From: Pomphorhynchus laevis | Lineage: Eukaryota; Acanthocephala; Palaeacanthocephala; Echinorhynchida; Pomphorhynchidae | Direction: 5' to 3' | Assembly: GCA_012934845.2 (NCBI GenBank) | Contig: WNNJ02000582.1 | Span: 95,726-159,725, forward strand | DNA length: 64,000 bases | Part shown: positions 42,201-53,825 of the stretch, one piece after another | Numbering within the stretch: the first letter of the stretch is position 1 | Layout: each line of letters starts with the position of its first letter | The notes under the pieces: model-generated | Database searches by the model: none | Seen by the model: only the letters and a program-made list of their open reading frames with translations | Told to the model about the DNA's origin: nothing | Translations under genes and position numbers: made by a program

Positions 42201-43350
42201 AGAAGACTGGGGGAGAGACAGGACGCCATCGGATATTGGCCTCCTGCGTACAAATTGAAAATTTCCGTTGATTTGTCGGATGAAGAGGGATGACTCGCCG
42301 TTTGTTTCACGTCGATGTTTCTCATTGCGTGCTGAATTGAGCTGGGCAACATCATAAGGGAAGCGATCACGAAAGATACGACAAGCAGATGAAGAGTAAG
42401 AAGTTTAAAACGTTGGGAGAATATAGATGAGGCATGTTAACTATATCGGAAAACGATTTTTAGGAGTGGAGGACTGAGATGATTAAATTTAATAGATTTG
42501 TTTAAACAGATAAAAGATACAGTAGCGATATTATTGAAGAGGTATGAATTATAACCAGGAAGAATGGTTGCGAGGACATGTCCGAAAGCAGATACCTCAT
42601 CATCGACGCTAGATAGTTGAGAATCAGACTCGGAAAGCTTTATATTAGATATGATAATTCAGCGATCGCGCGAAGGAAAACGATTACGTGGAAGTGGTGG
42701 GAGAACAGAGCTGTAGGAGTAGAGGCAGAACATGTCGAAATGGAAATGACGGGGATGCTCGATGGATAATTAATATATGTTGGAGCATATGTGACAAGAG
42801 TGGAGTGTTGAATCAGTTGATCGGAGATGTTAGTGGAGATGATTTTGACGGAAGGATGTAAATTTTTGAGAAGTGATACGATGGAGGTCGAGTAAGGAGT
42901 ACGTATATAGAAGAAAGAAGTATGAGATATACTTATTACTGTTTCCTATTCCTCCCCAAATGATATAGCGGAGGAATAGGAAATATGAGGTATTAGATAA
43001 AAAGATTCACCGTTAGCATTGTTAGCATGATGAAGATGAATTGAAGTTTGATCCGTAGTTGAACGAAGAGTGTGCGTAAGATTTGATTTTAGAATGTGAT
43101 TATAAGATGAGAAGTCATGTGCTGATGCGAGAGAAATGTCAAAGACAGCATCGGTCTGAGCGGTCATGTGTGAGACAGAAGCGGAGGAGCAGGATAACTG
43201 TAGAAGTTGTACTGCTGAAAAAAACTACATGTAAACGGTTTAAGTTGATACACCTATATAGAAGATGCGTGATCAGGAAACGAATGGATCTGAGATCACC
43301 TCCGTTCTTGATCACTCTGTTTTTTACCATTAAATTTAGAATTGTTAAGA

Positions 43351-46300
43351 AATATTTTCTGAAAGTATCTTAGCGACTAGATAACTTCGAAATTACGGCG
43401 TTTACCAAACGGATTTCAGATTTTTATAACTTATGAAGACCGCTTAAGTTTCTTTATATACTAGCATTTGCGCCATCATTGTTGGTTATATCATTGTTTC
43501 TCACAAGGTGGTCAAGTTTAGGAATATGACATCAAGTAGAAGTTATATATGTAAGTAAGTGGGCTTGTGATATACAAGGATCGGTTTATAGACTATTCCA
43601 CAGTGATGGATCTCTGGAATAGTCTTCAGGCAAAAGTGGATACTGGGCTAAGTGCAGCGATTTTCAAGTGCAAAGTATTGAGTTTGACACGGGCCGACAG
43701 ACGAATTAGATGCAATAAATATCTCTTTGCGTTAAATTTATCACCTTTTTTATTTTTTAACTGAACTTTGATAAGACAAAACAGTCCACAATCTATTTCT
43801 GGTATTCTGTATACAATTATCCTTTTTTCGACGGCTAAAGGATATAGTTGTAACAAGACAAAACAGTCCACAATCTATTTCTGGTATTCTGTATACAATT
43901 ATCCTTTTTTCGACGGCTAAAGGATATAGTTGTAACTAAGCGTGCGATGCACAATATTAACGATTCTACGACGTAATTTTTCTGTGAACAATGATTAGAT
44001 ATTGGATGTATCCATTTGTGTTGGATGTATCCATTTGTGTTGCAAGATAGACTGCAACGCATGAGTATAAATATTGCCGTGGGTATCAATCCGCTGGAAT
44101 ACCTGACCGGCAGAAGGGTGGAAATGCAATTTTGTTTATTCATAATGTCACTGAAAAAGACAGAAAATATATTGTATTTTTATTATATTTTTGAATTTCC
44201 TTTGTTATTTGTAATTTGTGACGTAAATTGTATTGTGTTCGCTGAAATTTGAATGACAAACAGTTACGTAGATAACATTATTTCCATATTTGCTCACTTT
44301 GATTAAAATGATGTACATTGGAGACACGACAAGCAAATCGAATTGTTAGATGCATGTTGTTGAAAAAAGTTAATATAATATCATTAAATAAATAGTTAAA
44401 ATTATAAACACTTGTTAAACAATTATATTTATTGAAAATATATAAAAATGAACTGCGGAATGAGTATTTAAAAATCAATACATTTAATTTAGACATTTTA
44501 TTTAAACAAATTATATCAATTATAATAGGCCAAAATGACCTTTCATCGTTAAATATGTTGATCTTAAAGATAAGATTCGAAGCTCAGATACCCGTGAAAT
44601 AGCCAATTGAGGCGGCTGGTAATGTAATGAGAATGTCTGCACAAAGCATGATGTGTGAGTACCAGTTGTCATGAAAGAATTTGGAAATATACGAGTAAAA
44701 TATCTAGCTTATCCATCTCTGAAAAACACATGACTTTATGACTTCTATGTGGTGATAATATTGGAATAAGAAAACACGTATAGAGGAAACATGTGGTATG
44801 CATCTTGTCTTGCAAAAACTGCAGTGAAAACTAAAACTCCTTGTTCAAAAATTGAACTTCATTTTAAATAAAATTTAAGGTTATATTCTACAAACAAGTG
44901 CGGCATATACAATGCCCTAAATAACTACAATATATTTTAAGTCATGTACACAAAGCAGACCTTTATCTTCCATACAGAGTATGGCAATAAGCAATCGGAA
45001 TATCAAAGTAGAAACTTTAGACTTTATTCAACATAAATGCTAACTATTTACTTGTGCATTGGTGTTTGTTTGTTTGTTTTCGTAACTTAAAATGCATATG
45101 CATAAAATAATTAGCATTATTTAGTTGCTGTAGTATGATGTAATGACATCTCTGTTCTGTTTATTTATAAAATTAATCTATATATTTTATTTCATTCTTT
45201 AATTTTTTAAATAATAAATTCCAAAACTCATCACTCAAAAACAAAATCTTACCAATATTTATCATACATATATAATTATATATATTATATATTTTGTCGT
45301 ACCACCTATAGTATTTTAGTCAATACTTTTTAATATTATGTAATAATACTCATTATCTACACTGGACTGATCGCTGGACTGATAAATCGAATAATCTAGC
45401 CTCTTGTTGCAGGAGAAAAAGTTAATTACATTTTTATGAAAAACATATTATTATTATTCAGTAGCAAATTTTAAAAACGGACAAATCACCTACCATCACT
45501 ATTTCTCAATACACAAAATGTTTTTTAGCAATGAAGCAATGTCGCATATGACTCATAATCAAAACTTAAAATATAGAGGAAATTTTGCCTTATAATTAAA
45601 TAGTGACGTAAAAAACAGGCGGCCATGACGTATCCATTGCGTACCTTTGTGATAATAAATTGTTTCATGCTTCAAATTAATAATGGCATTTCGTCCAAAA
45701 TATGGCATAATATTCTACTTTTAGAATATTAGGCGACTTGGAAAAGAACCATGCAAATATGAAACAAATTGGGAGGAAAGGCTACAAGAGCCTTTGGTAT
45801 TCTTGAACTTCTAAAAATCTTAGCAATTGTGATTTTTAGGTATGATAAAGCAAAGGTATTTCTGTTAATCACATCGAAAAAAGCCGTGTTACGAAGGGGG
45901 AAACAGTTCGGGTATTTCAATGTTCCGATCGTAGACGGCATAAAATATCAAGAACTAAAGGAAGATGGCTAGACATTTGCAAAATGCATGTCCATTAAGA
46001 CATATTAAAAACATATTATTACATGTTTCAAAATAATTAGAAAAGCAATGCATTTGTATTTAAAACTACCTTCAAAACATTTCCAATTCAAAATTTCTAA
46101 TTGTTGCGATTTACCTTGTATTTCAATTTTATTGTATATGATGCCAGAGTACTGACGGTGATGTCTTTAGCATTGTTTCATAGTCAACAGAGGACCCCAA
46201 TGGCAATTCAAACTTCGTATATTAATAAGTTATTTTTAAATATGAATTTTTACGATTTGCCATAACATGTAATGATATTGGCTTTCTTTAAGATAGTTTA

Positions 46301-46600
46301 AATAATTAAATAGAAACATATTTTTAACTAGGGTATTTAAAAAATAAAATCAATCAGAAAATAGTAATATAAGTCATCAAAGTATTATTGAGAATAAATT
46401 TAAACTCTAAAGCGATTTACTTTCATAGATTGATAGTAAATAATATACTGTGTATTAGAATAATATACTACACTAGATAATCAAATTTAATTAGAGAAAA
46501 TGCATCATTAGCATGTATTTGCAGAACTGCTACGTTTGGTCGAGAATTAGAGACTGAAACATGATAACATTAAAATTCCTCCTGATGACCTCTAATCTCA
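43351..46600. other. Non-coding stretch with two local tandem duplications
   Basis: Perfect 82-bp tandem duplication at 43773-43854 and 43855-43936. A 19-bp tandem duplication (TTGGATGTATCCATTTGTG) is at 44002-44040. Frames at 43567-43764 and 45769-45972 are open but show no recognisable domain. Otherwise AT-rich and featureless. Confidence 0.6.
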
Positions 46601-46617
46601 ATTCTGATAAATCGTAT

Positions 46618-46758
46618 ATTATTTATTGATCAATCCATACCAATGGAATTTGTTAAAAAATCTTAATTTATAGTATTTATTACAGGTATATAAATAAAAT
46701 TATAGAAAATCTAAAGATTAAAATAATTAATTTTAAAAATATATGGTGCAAACTACGT
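46618..46758 (+). repeat. Dispersed repeat, copy 1
   Basis: About 140 bp containing TTTATTGATCAATCCATA, then AATGGAATTTGT and AATTATAGAAAATCT. It recurs in the same orientation at 48258-48388. Copy 1 has an extra 15-20 bp in the middle. No coding sequence. The two copies bracket a LINE tail and lie just before the Merlin element. Confidence 0.65.
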
Positions 46759-46929
46759 AGAACCAATTAACTGATCTGATATGATCGGAAGTACTTAAGA
46801 CAGTATTTAAAAGTGCAGGCATTTTTTGTGATTTTTCTGCAAAACTCTGTCTTAAAAGTTTTATATTACTTCATATTATTATTGCAAGACAACATAGCGA
46901 TCAGATCTCAAAGTTGCGTCACCAAAAAT

Positions 46930-47620
46930 AAAAGCAAATTAATTACACAAAGTTTTCTTCCCGAATTCCTTCATTGAACGGGAACGAATCGTAGTCTCGT
47001 TCAACTGATTCCATGGATTCACAACCCTTTGATTAAACTGGACAGCTTTTGAGCGTACAATCCTTTGTCGATTGAGGACTAACGAATGACTGCGCAGCCA
47101 TTGACCTGATCTAACATTCATTAACCTGTGTAGTACGCGTCGTGGGTTGCGAAGAATCGTCAATGTTAGACACATGTCGCGTAAATCACGAAAAGTGCTA
47201 ACACTATTCATACCCAGTACATTGAGTCTTTGTTCGCATGGAAAATTTCTTATTTGGTAAACAAGCTTTGTTGCCCGACGGAGCACACCTTCTAATTTGG
47301 CTGACTCCTGTATAGTCTTCTGATAGACGCATTGAGACGCATATAGCAGATGGCTCAAAATAAATGCGTTAGCAAGAATCCGAAATTATCATGACTTAAG
47401 AAAATCAAATGTACGACTAATGAAACCTACCATCCGATAAGCCTTAGCACACACATATTCAGTATTACGTTTAGTGGACAAGTCATTGGAAATCCAGACG
47501 CCGAGATCCTTCACATTTTCGATTTCATTTTCACAAAGATAGTATTTTGCCGGCCAAGTACTCTGTCGACCATGTGTATATGACGTATATGATATACCTC
47601 AGGCGATATACCTCTAGGAA
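46930..47620 (-). mobile_element. CR1/Jockey-type LINE 3' fragment (family E)
   Basis: The frame at 46939-47358 encodes the C-terminal domain of a LINE ORF2: SAKLEGVLRRATKLVYQIRN, LRDMCLTLTILRN, FNQRVVNPWNQLNETTIRS and FGKKTLCN. Upstream, in another frame, is the pre-C-terminal block (ENVKDLGVWISNDLS, CAKAYRMVGFISRTF). The RWNxL-like end is typical of CR1/Jockey ORF2. No RT motifs are left. Confidence 0.72.
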
Positions 47621-48257
47621 CATGATAAGTTGTTTGCAAATTGGTTCATTTATTTATGTATCCGCATAGTTTTAGAAATGCTACAATCAACATTACAATA
47701 TGTGCTAGCCAATTTAAATAAATGATAGAAATGACTTGAGCAACGGGTGGGGAAAATACTGTCAAAAAGATGCCTGTGAAATTTTTTGAGTCTTATAGTG
47801 TAGTTGTCTGCACTTGACGATACATGTTAAATATAGTTGGCAATATCACTGTATCTCTCGATTTTAAAAATTACAAATTTTACTTATATTTAAATTAAAT
47901 AAATTCAATAATGCTTTTCAGAATATGTTTTTTAGTTATTAATGATTAACTTAAAATAGACAATTATTTTTAATCGAATTACAAGTTTTATTTGAGTATG
48001 TCATGCCGAAATTAAAAATATTCTTGAAATAAGAAACAAATAATAAGTGAAAGGTAGATGAAATGTTGGCTATGTGATACAGCAATTTTAACGATCAAAA
48101 ATACAATGTATGTCATCATTATAATACTCACAAGAAAAATAATTTGTCAAATTAGGTGAGTCATTAAATAGTGCATTAAAAACATTACTCGTAAAATATG
48201 GCAAGCAAAGACAAAAATATCATACTGAATCAATGAAATGCTCAAACTGAGGCCATA

Positions 48258-48388
48258 GTATTTATTGATCAATCCATACAAATGGAATTTGTCTAAAAAT
48301 TCTTAATTTATATAAATAAAATTATAGAAAATCTGAAAATTAAAATATTTATTATTTCTAAAAGTATATAGTGAAAACTATGTAAATA
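48258..48388 (+). repeat. Dispersed repeat, copy 2
   Basis: Second copy of the 46618-46758 repeat, about 1.64 kb downstream in the same orientation. It shares TTTATTGATCAATCCATA and ATAAATAAAATTATAGAAAA. Confidence 0.65.
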
Positions 48389-48514
48389 TATACCGCTTTC
48401 AAGAACAATTACTCAAAACAGCATTATTATCAATGGACAACAAAGTGAGCAGCAAGGATCATCACAAGTTGCGTCGCAATTGGAAAAAGTAAATGTAGAA
48501 AAAGTAAAGGATCA

Positions 48515-49703
48515 GTGGGAAAAGTTCCCTCATTGAGGGAAAAGTTCCCTCAATGAGGGAACTTTTCCCTCTGAGGAAAAGTTGAGGGAACTTTTTGAGT
48601 TCCCTCATTGAGGGAACTTTTCCCACTGATATCAGATTGTAGGAACTTTTCCCTTCTCCAAAAATTATAAAAGTTTTTTTGTAACCCTCATGAGTATGAA
48701 TTTATTTGAACGTGAATTGATAAAATGAACGATGATACAATAATTAAGTTCTTGTCTTATAACAATTTTCTTTAAAGTGGTAGAATATGTGAAAAGTGTA
48801 GCCGTGGCCTGGTAAAGAAGAAATATAAGAAAGTTAAAGAAAAGTCTGCATGGCAGTGTATCAATACAGATTGTACAGTATATAGAAAGATGATTTCCAT
48901 ACGAAAAGATAGCTTTTTCGAAAACTTATATTTGCCTTTTCTTGATGTGCTTCAAGTTATTATAAAATGGTCAAGTAATATCCCACAATCTGTTATAATT
49001 AAAGAAATGGAAATAGACCATAAAACTTATAAAAAAAATAATACAAAAGCTACTACTTCTAATTAAAAAATATGACAAGGATGAAATAAAATTCGGTGGC
49101 CTGGTAAAATAGTACAAGCAGACGAAACCGCGTTAAATCACAAGATTAAGGGCCATCGAGGTCGAGCTCCTAGAAATATGACCGATGCATTATGCATTGT
49201 TGAATATGACACATGTATCACAAGATCATTTGCGTGTGTAATTGAAAATAAATCTGCAAATACAATAATACCAATCATTTGTCAACATGTTGAAAAGGGA
49301 AGTATCATTTAGACCGACGAACATAAATCGTACGGAAGATTAAATAGTATTGGATATGTTCACGACACAGTATGTCATAAATATGAATTTATCAATCAAG
49401 AAACTGGCGTAAATACACAGGCAGTAGAATCTTTTAATAATGAACTTAATTTAGAGATAAAAAGACGAAAAGGTGTTGCTACTCATAAAAGACCGGAGCT
49501 TTTAGAAGAATTTGTATAGAAATTTAATAATAACGAGCAAAGGTTTTTAAAAATTTGGGAGCTAATGAAGATAAGAAATTAAAACATTTATTTTATCATG
49601 TATTATCTAATTAGTTTTTTTATGATTTTATTAAGAAACGGAAAAAGTTCCATCAACAAGGGAACTTTTCCTACTGATATCATTTTGTAAAAACTTTTCC
49701 CAC
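48515..49703 (+). mobile_element. Merlin-type (ISXO2/IS1016-like) DNA transposon, broken
   Basis: A 1.19-kb element with outer ends GTGGGAAAAGTT and AACTTTTCCCAC. It contains a transposase relic at 48725-49582. The left end is a palindromic block (48515-48628), and the next 40 bp (48617-48657) repeat the right end directly instead of as an inverted copy. The flanking 9-mers (AAAGGATCA and AGATCCAAA) are not a clean target duplication. It lies at the 3' end of the CR1-like LINE and seems to have inserted there. Confidence 0.75.
48725..49582 (+). pseudogene. Merlin transposase (ISXO2-like DDE) relic
   Basis: From the ATG at 48725 the frame reads MNDDTIIKFLSYNN, then an early stop (TAA, 48773-48775). 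A zinc ribbon follows (CEKC and CINTDC, about 48789-48890) with YRKMISIRKDSFFENLYLPF. A frameshift lies near 49035-49070. The DDE core has IVQADETALNHKI (first Asp, 49121-49123), TDEHKSYGRLNSIGYVHD (second Asp, 49316-49318, preceded by a stop at the usual Trp) and TQAVESFNNEL (Glu, 49427-49429). The order and motifs match the ISXO2-like domain found in IS1016 and eukaryotic Merlin. The catalytic triad is retained, but at least four breaks inactivate it. Confidence 0.82.
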
Positions 49704-49729
49704 AGATCCAAAGTAAATGTAGAGGGTAC

Positions 49730-50464
49730 TTGCTATTGTTCATGTCATCTGACTCGGTCTTCGTCTTCAAGAAAAGATCTTCCTCCAGATTTCGTTTAAA
49801 AGAAGCCAGATTCGAGGATGCAACCGTTGTGTCAGCAAGGTGGTTCCAAGTATTAACGATTCGCTGGAAGTATAGGGACGTTCGTTTGTAGCGTAATCGT
49901 TGTGTTTTTAGCATGAACTGATGACCACGAAGTGAGGTTATATCGCGCGTATGCATTAGCGATCTGAGTGGATGGCGATTGTCGTGTAAAATCTGCCAGG
50001 CTAGGCACAGGTCCGCCTTGTCGCGCAGATATCGAAGTGATCTCATTCCTAAACTCGACAGCCGATCCTGATATTCCATGTCTAACCGCTTTTACCATTT
50101 TAGTTGCTGATCGGAAGACATACTCTAGATTATTGCGTTCTCGTAAGGTGATTGAGTTACAGGCCGGCGAAGCATATAGGAGGATGCTCAAAATAAGTGC
50201 TTGTGAGATTGTTTTGAAGCATGATAGGTTAATATGAACAAGAACTCGGCGAATCAGGCCGATGACTCTTCTCACTTTGGAATATGTATAGTCGGTATGT
50301 AAACGTGTCAGTAAGTTAGAACATAGATAAACACCTAAATCTTGGTATGAGTTCGTCCTAAGAATAACACTGATGTTTATATGATAAATATGAGCTGACT
50401 GGGCCGGACGTCTTGATATGCAAATGTAGGCACACTTTTTCAAATTGAATTTTAACCCGTTCAA
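49730..50464 (-). pseudogene. Family D ORF2 thumb and C-terminus
   Basis: The frame 49853-50464 starts with MNGLKFNLKKCAYICISRRP, then TNSYQDLGVYLCSNLLTR, RRVIGLIRRVLVHINLSC and ALILSILLYASPACNSI (normally AWNP). 49603-50079 carries EYQDRLSSLGMRSLRYLRDK, the CR1 end RIVNTWNHLADTTVASSNLA and FKRNLEEDL. The two frames overlap with a frameshift around 50050-50100. Translation runs past 49704 into the Merlin element. Confidence 0.82.
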
Positions 50465-50470
50465 AATCGA

Positions 50471-51721
50471 CTAATCATTTATGGTGTTAATATCATACTG
50501 CAAGATGTCTAGATCTGAGTCCAAAACTATGGGGCGCCAGACTTTTAAATCATCACCACAGAGAACACACTCAGATCTAAGTTTAGGAATGAGGACGTTG
50601 ATGTATATGCTGAAAAGAACTGAACCGAGTATAGTTCCATGAGGTACTCCAAGATTTGTAGGAAAGCGATCAGATAATTCGTCGTTTACCCTTACGAAGC
50701 AATGACGGTCAGACAGAAATTCAATAATCCAGCGAACTAAACACTCATCAAGGTGGATATTGCGCAGTTTTTGAATTAAATTAACATGAAGGACTGTATC
50801 AAATGCCTTAGATAAGTCGAAGAAAATAGCGTCAACCGGAATGCCAGAGTCATAATATCTGGTCCAGCTATCGTGTGATAACAACAAATTCGTTAGCGTT
50901 GAATGACCTTTTCGAAAACCATGTGGTTCAGGGGCGAGTATATGGTTAGTTTCTAGGTGAATGGTGACTTTTCGCATAAGCAAGCGTTTCACTACGCGAC
51001 AGCAGACACATGTGAGGCTAATCGATCTGTAGTTACCGATGTCGGAACGAGACCACTGTTTACATATGGGGCAGATAAGAAAGCGCTTCCAGTCTGAGGG
51101 GATCTTATCTAGCACGAGTGTGGCGCAGATATTATATAGGGGTAGGTATATGGTATCAGCTAGGTTGCGAAGATATGCTGACGGCAATAAATCCGGACCA
51201 GCACTTAATGTGCATTTCAGATGGGACAACTCGCTGTACACTAAATCAGGTATAATTAAGTTATCAAGGTCAGAAGTAGTATTAGCTCCCAAACCATAAG
51301 AACTGTCAGTTATTTCTGGTGGAGCATTCAGTGACGAATTCAGCGATGTGAAGTGTGTGCCGAATATATTCGCAATTTCCTTTGAGTCCAATACCAAATC
51401 ATATTGGCTGTCGAGAATAGAGGAGAATGTGTTAGCTATACGTTTTCTTGGTGAATTGTACTTGAAGAGTGAGCCAGGGTCACGACGACATCGTTCGGAT
51501 AAATTATTTTCAAAGATTACTCTCGTACGTATCTTCAAGGATGTTACCCTGTTTCTATACTGTCGGTATTTCTCAAAACTAGAGGTACCTGCTTTATAAT
51601 TACAAAATGCCTTTCGTCGCTGATCCAGTGCTTGTTTAAGTTCTCGATTACACCAACGAGGAGATAAGCCGACGCCAGTTTGACGATTAATTTGGGAGTA
51701 GCGAGTAAGTACTGAATACAA
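50471..51721 (-). pseudogene. Family D ORF2 reverse transcriptase
   Basis: A 416-codon open frame: linker with FEKYRQYRNRVTSLKIRTR, RT with LSHLKCTLSAGPDLLPSAYL, NYRSISLTCVCCRVVKRLL, HGFRKGHSTLTNLLL, DAIFFDLSKAFDTV (motif A), LGVPHGTILGSVLF (normally GVPQGSVLGP) and VLCGDDLKVW, where the YADD box has become CGDD. The two catalytic aspartates of CGDD remain. It ends at 50471 and continues at 50464 after one stop (TAG) in NTINDxSILNGLKF. Confidence 0.85.
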
Positions 51722-51739
51722 GGTGTCTTTGAAAAACAG

Positions 51740-52585
51740 TCAGGCGGGATCAATACCCACAATATAAGAATTGGCCACGATACGGATCGAACAACCAACT
51801 GGATCCAAGTGATTAACGCTAGTGACAATATGTCCTAAAGCAAACAAAACCATATCAAAAAGAGAACGAGACGTAGATATTCTGGTAAATCCAATGAAAT
51901 GTTGAGTAAGGTATAGATCATTGATTGTTTGAAGTAACACAATTGAACCAAAGTCAAAAGGCGAATTAAAACTGTATGTATTCCAATCTATTGTAGGCAT
52001 GTTAAAGTAACCAACAACCAATATCGGCTTATTAGGGTTCGATAGCTGGTATAAACGTTGCACGATGCTATCAGTACATGAAGTATGGCTGCGGTAAACG
52101 ACTACAAGTATTAAGAAGAATGGACGGTATAATCTTATTGCTAAAAGTTTGTTTGAAGTTAGGAGGTCGTTAAAAATTTCTAGGGCACGGAATTTTATTG
52201 TGTCACGTATATATAGTAATATACAACCACCCTGTTTAACTATGCTATCGCTGCGGCACGCAACATATCCTTTTATCAAAATTTTATTATCGGAGATAGA
52301 AGGGTTTAGCCACGATTCCGTAAAAGCTGCAATTATCAGTTGATGGTCGTAAATCAGCAATCCAATCTCATCAATTTTATTAAACACGCTACGCACGTTA
52401 GAGTATAGAATTTGGTGGGAAGCTTTATTTATTGTATATTTAGATGACGAACTCTTTTGAGTTCCCGACTTGAACAAGGCAATATAGCTTCTTATGAAAT
52501 TTTTTGTAATGCATTCTGTAGGCATGCGGTCGGCGTCGAAGCACGCTGTGAAACAATATCTGCTGTGTTTAATAGGCCTTGCCAA
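51740..52585 (-). pseudogene. Family D ORF2 APE-type endonuclease
   Basis: A 281-codon frame with the APE order: ILYSNVRSVFNKIDEIGLLI, IIAAFTESWLNPSI (catalytic Glu), GGCILLYIRDTIKFR, LILVVVYRSHTS, KPILVVGYFNMPTIDWN (normally GDFN; the Asp is Tyr here), and SLFDMVL near the end where the final SDH would follow. The replaced Asp in GDFN argues against nuclease activity. A frameshift at about 51740 separates it from the RT frame. Confidence 0.8.
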
Positions 52586-53820
52586 CGAATATGGAGGCGC
52601 CGCCGCACTACCTGAAAATTCTGAATTGTTAAGTTGTTTTCACCATGTGCTAGTCTTTGAGCTAGTTCCGATTTTGCCATTGATAAACGTGTACGATCAG
52701 CGGGGTCCAGGTCTCTAAGAATACGGGTGCCGGAACCTTTCAGGTGAAATGAGTTACGATGCATGAGCTGCACAATTTAACATGAAGTAAACACAATTTT
52801 GAGAAGGCGTGTTCGATTATTGACGGACGAAGGGGCACGACCTAGCCGGAAGACAGCTATGAGAAGCATATCTCTCACAGCTTCACAAGATTATGATTCA
52901 TTTAAGACAGTCGTTAGAATAGATTGGACATGGATAAAGTCATCATCAAATCTGACCTGATTATTTAGGGCATCGGACTCCTTAATGTTAGCAATTAAAA
53001 TGCATTTGTTTCAATCACAAGCAACATTTGAACGGGGTCTGTTTGAACGACCAGCACTATGTACAAGGGTACGATTGTGCATTTCGTGAGAAGCACTAAT
53101 ATAATCTACCTTAACTGATGCGTGTTATGAGAAAGTTGGTTTATACGAATTGCGGGAGTTTGCAATCTATCAGATTACCGGGTAGGCAGAGTTATGTCAT
53201 TGTTTGTAACCGTTTCAGTCGTATAACTGGATGGTCTTACTACAAGAGTCCCACCAATGTTAACCGAGACAGTCTGTTCGCCAATATTCATCGGCATATT
53301 TTGATATCTTCCGGGAATGTCATCACAAAAAATCGATTGGTTGCAATCAGTACATCGAACATTATCATTTGTTTGGCTTGTTAAACGATTTGGGACATGA
53401 CGTGATACTGAATCTAGCTGGGCATAGGAACTATTTGGTGATGGTAACTTGTTACCTGATAGCAACAAACAAACTTGTCTCTAAAGTTCAAGAACATTTG
53501 TCTGTAAAGTAGCTGCGCAAAATCCACAAATAAAATCTTTATCAAGGAAATTGACAGGTAGTTGACGTGGTATCCACACAGTAGTCCAAACAGAACATTG
53601 TGAATTAGAACATTTAATGTCACGGTGACTGCTTTCGTCTGTAGATGATATGTCCTGGGACATATCAACAGTATTGGCCTGCAAGGCTTACTGGTTTTTG
53701 GACCGACTTTCATATTGTCTTAATGAACGCTCACTGTCATCATCTCGCTTATAAGGAACAACAGCTGCTTTACGTGGCGACCTCTTGTCATTTGTAATTT
53801 CGTTCCTCGTTCCTTGTTGT
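52500..53820 (-). pseudogene. Family D ORF1 with PHD-like zinc finger
   Basis: The 53481-53684 frame has RDIKCSNSQCSVWTT, then VNFLDKDFICGFCAA, which together form a PHD-type Cys-rich motif. It continues at 53175-53468 (GNKLPSPNSS, CTDCNQSIFC). The C-terminal part is near 52500-53000 (DFIHVQSILTTVLNES, VFRLGRAPSSVNNRTRLLKI, RILRDLDPADRTRLSMAKSE, LAQRLAHGENNLTIQ), the conserved nucleic-acid-binding end of CR1 ORF1. Function: RNA binding and possibly chromatin or multimer interaction during retrotransposition. Several stops and frameshifts. Confidence 0.7.
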
Positions 53821-53825
53821 TAGAA

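Larger units (their letters stand above)
40335..43350 (-). mobile_element. LINE family B copy B3 (CR1/L2-like) with internal deletions
   Basis: Minus-strand element with ORF1 (about 43330-42240, frames with SLASAHDFSSYNHILK), APE endonuclease (42200-41811), a shortened middle, the RT 3' half (41495-41109) and C-terminus (40922-40602), ending in a 3' UTR with GCATTTTACACGTTAAATAAA near 40340. Compared with B1, two internal segments of roughly 400 and 700 bp are missing. B3 keeps the 5' half of ORF1 that B1 lost. Confidence 0.82.
49704..53825 (-). mobile_element. CR1-like LINE family D, near full-length
   Basis: A 4.1-kb minus-strand element: ORF1 (about 53825-52500) with a PHD-like zinc motif, ORF2 endonuclease (52585-51740), linker and RT (51721-50471), thumb and C-terminus (50464-49730). 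Its 3' end is interrupted by the Merlin element. Frame breaks number about six to eight. The organisation with a PHD-type ORF1 is that of CR1-like LINEs. Confidence 0.83.

Noticed and set aside
43560-44250. Short frames that might be a gag or domesticated gene
   Set aside because: No motif is present, and the region is dominated by tandem duplications.
45729-45990. Overlapping frames on both strands of about 70 codons
   Set aside because: No domain, no conserved pattern and no flanking context, so not reported as a gene.
48505-49712. Clean 8-9 bp target-site duplication for the Merlin element
   Set aside because: The flanking 9-mers AAAGGATCA and AGATCCAAA do not match directly. A shared AAAGTAAATGTAGA lies further out on each side, but at unequal distances.
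53414-53713. Minus-strand frame of 99 codons
   Set aside because: It overlaps the real ORF1 frame of LINE D (53481-53684), which carries the Cys-rich motif; the longer frame lacks it.
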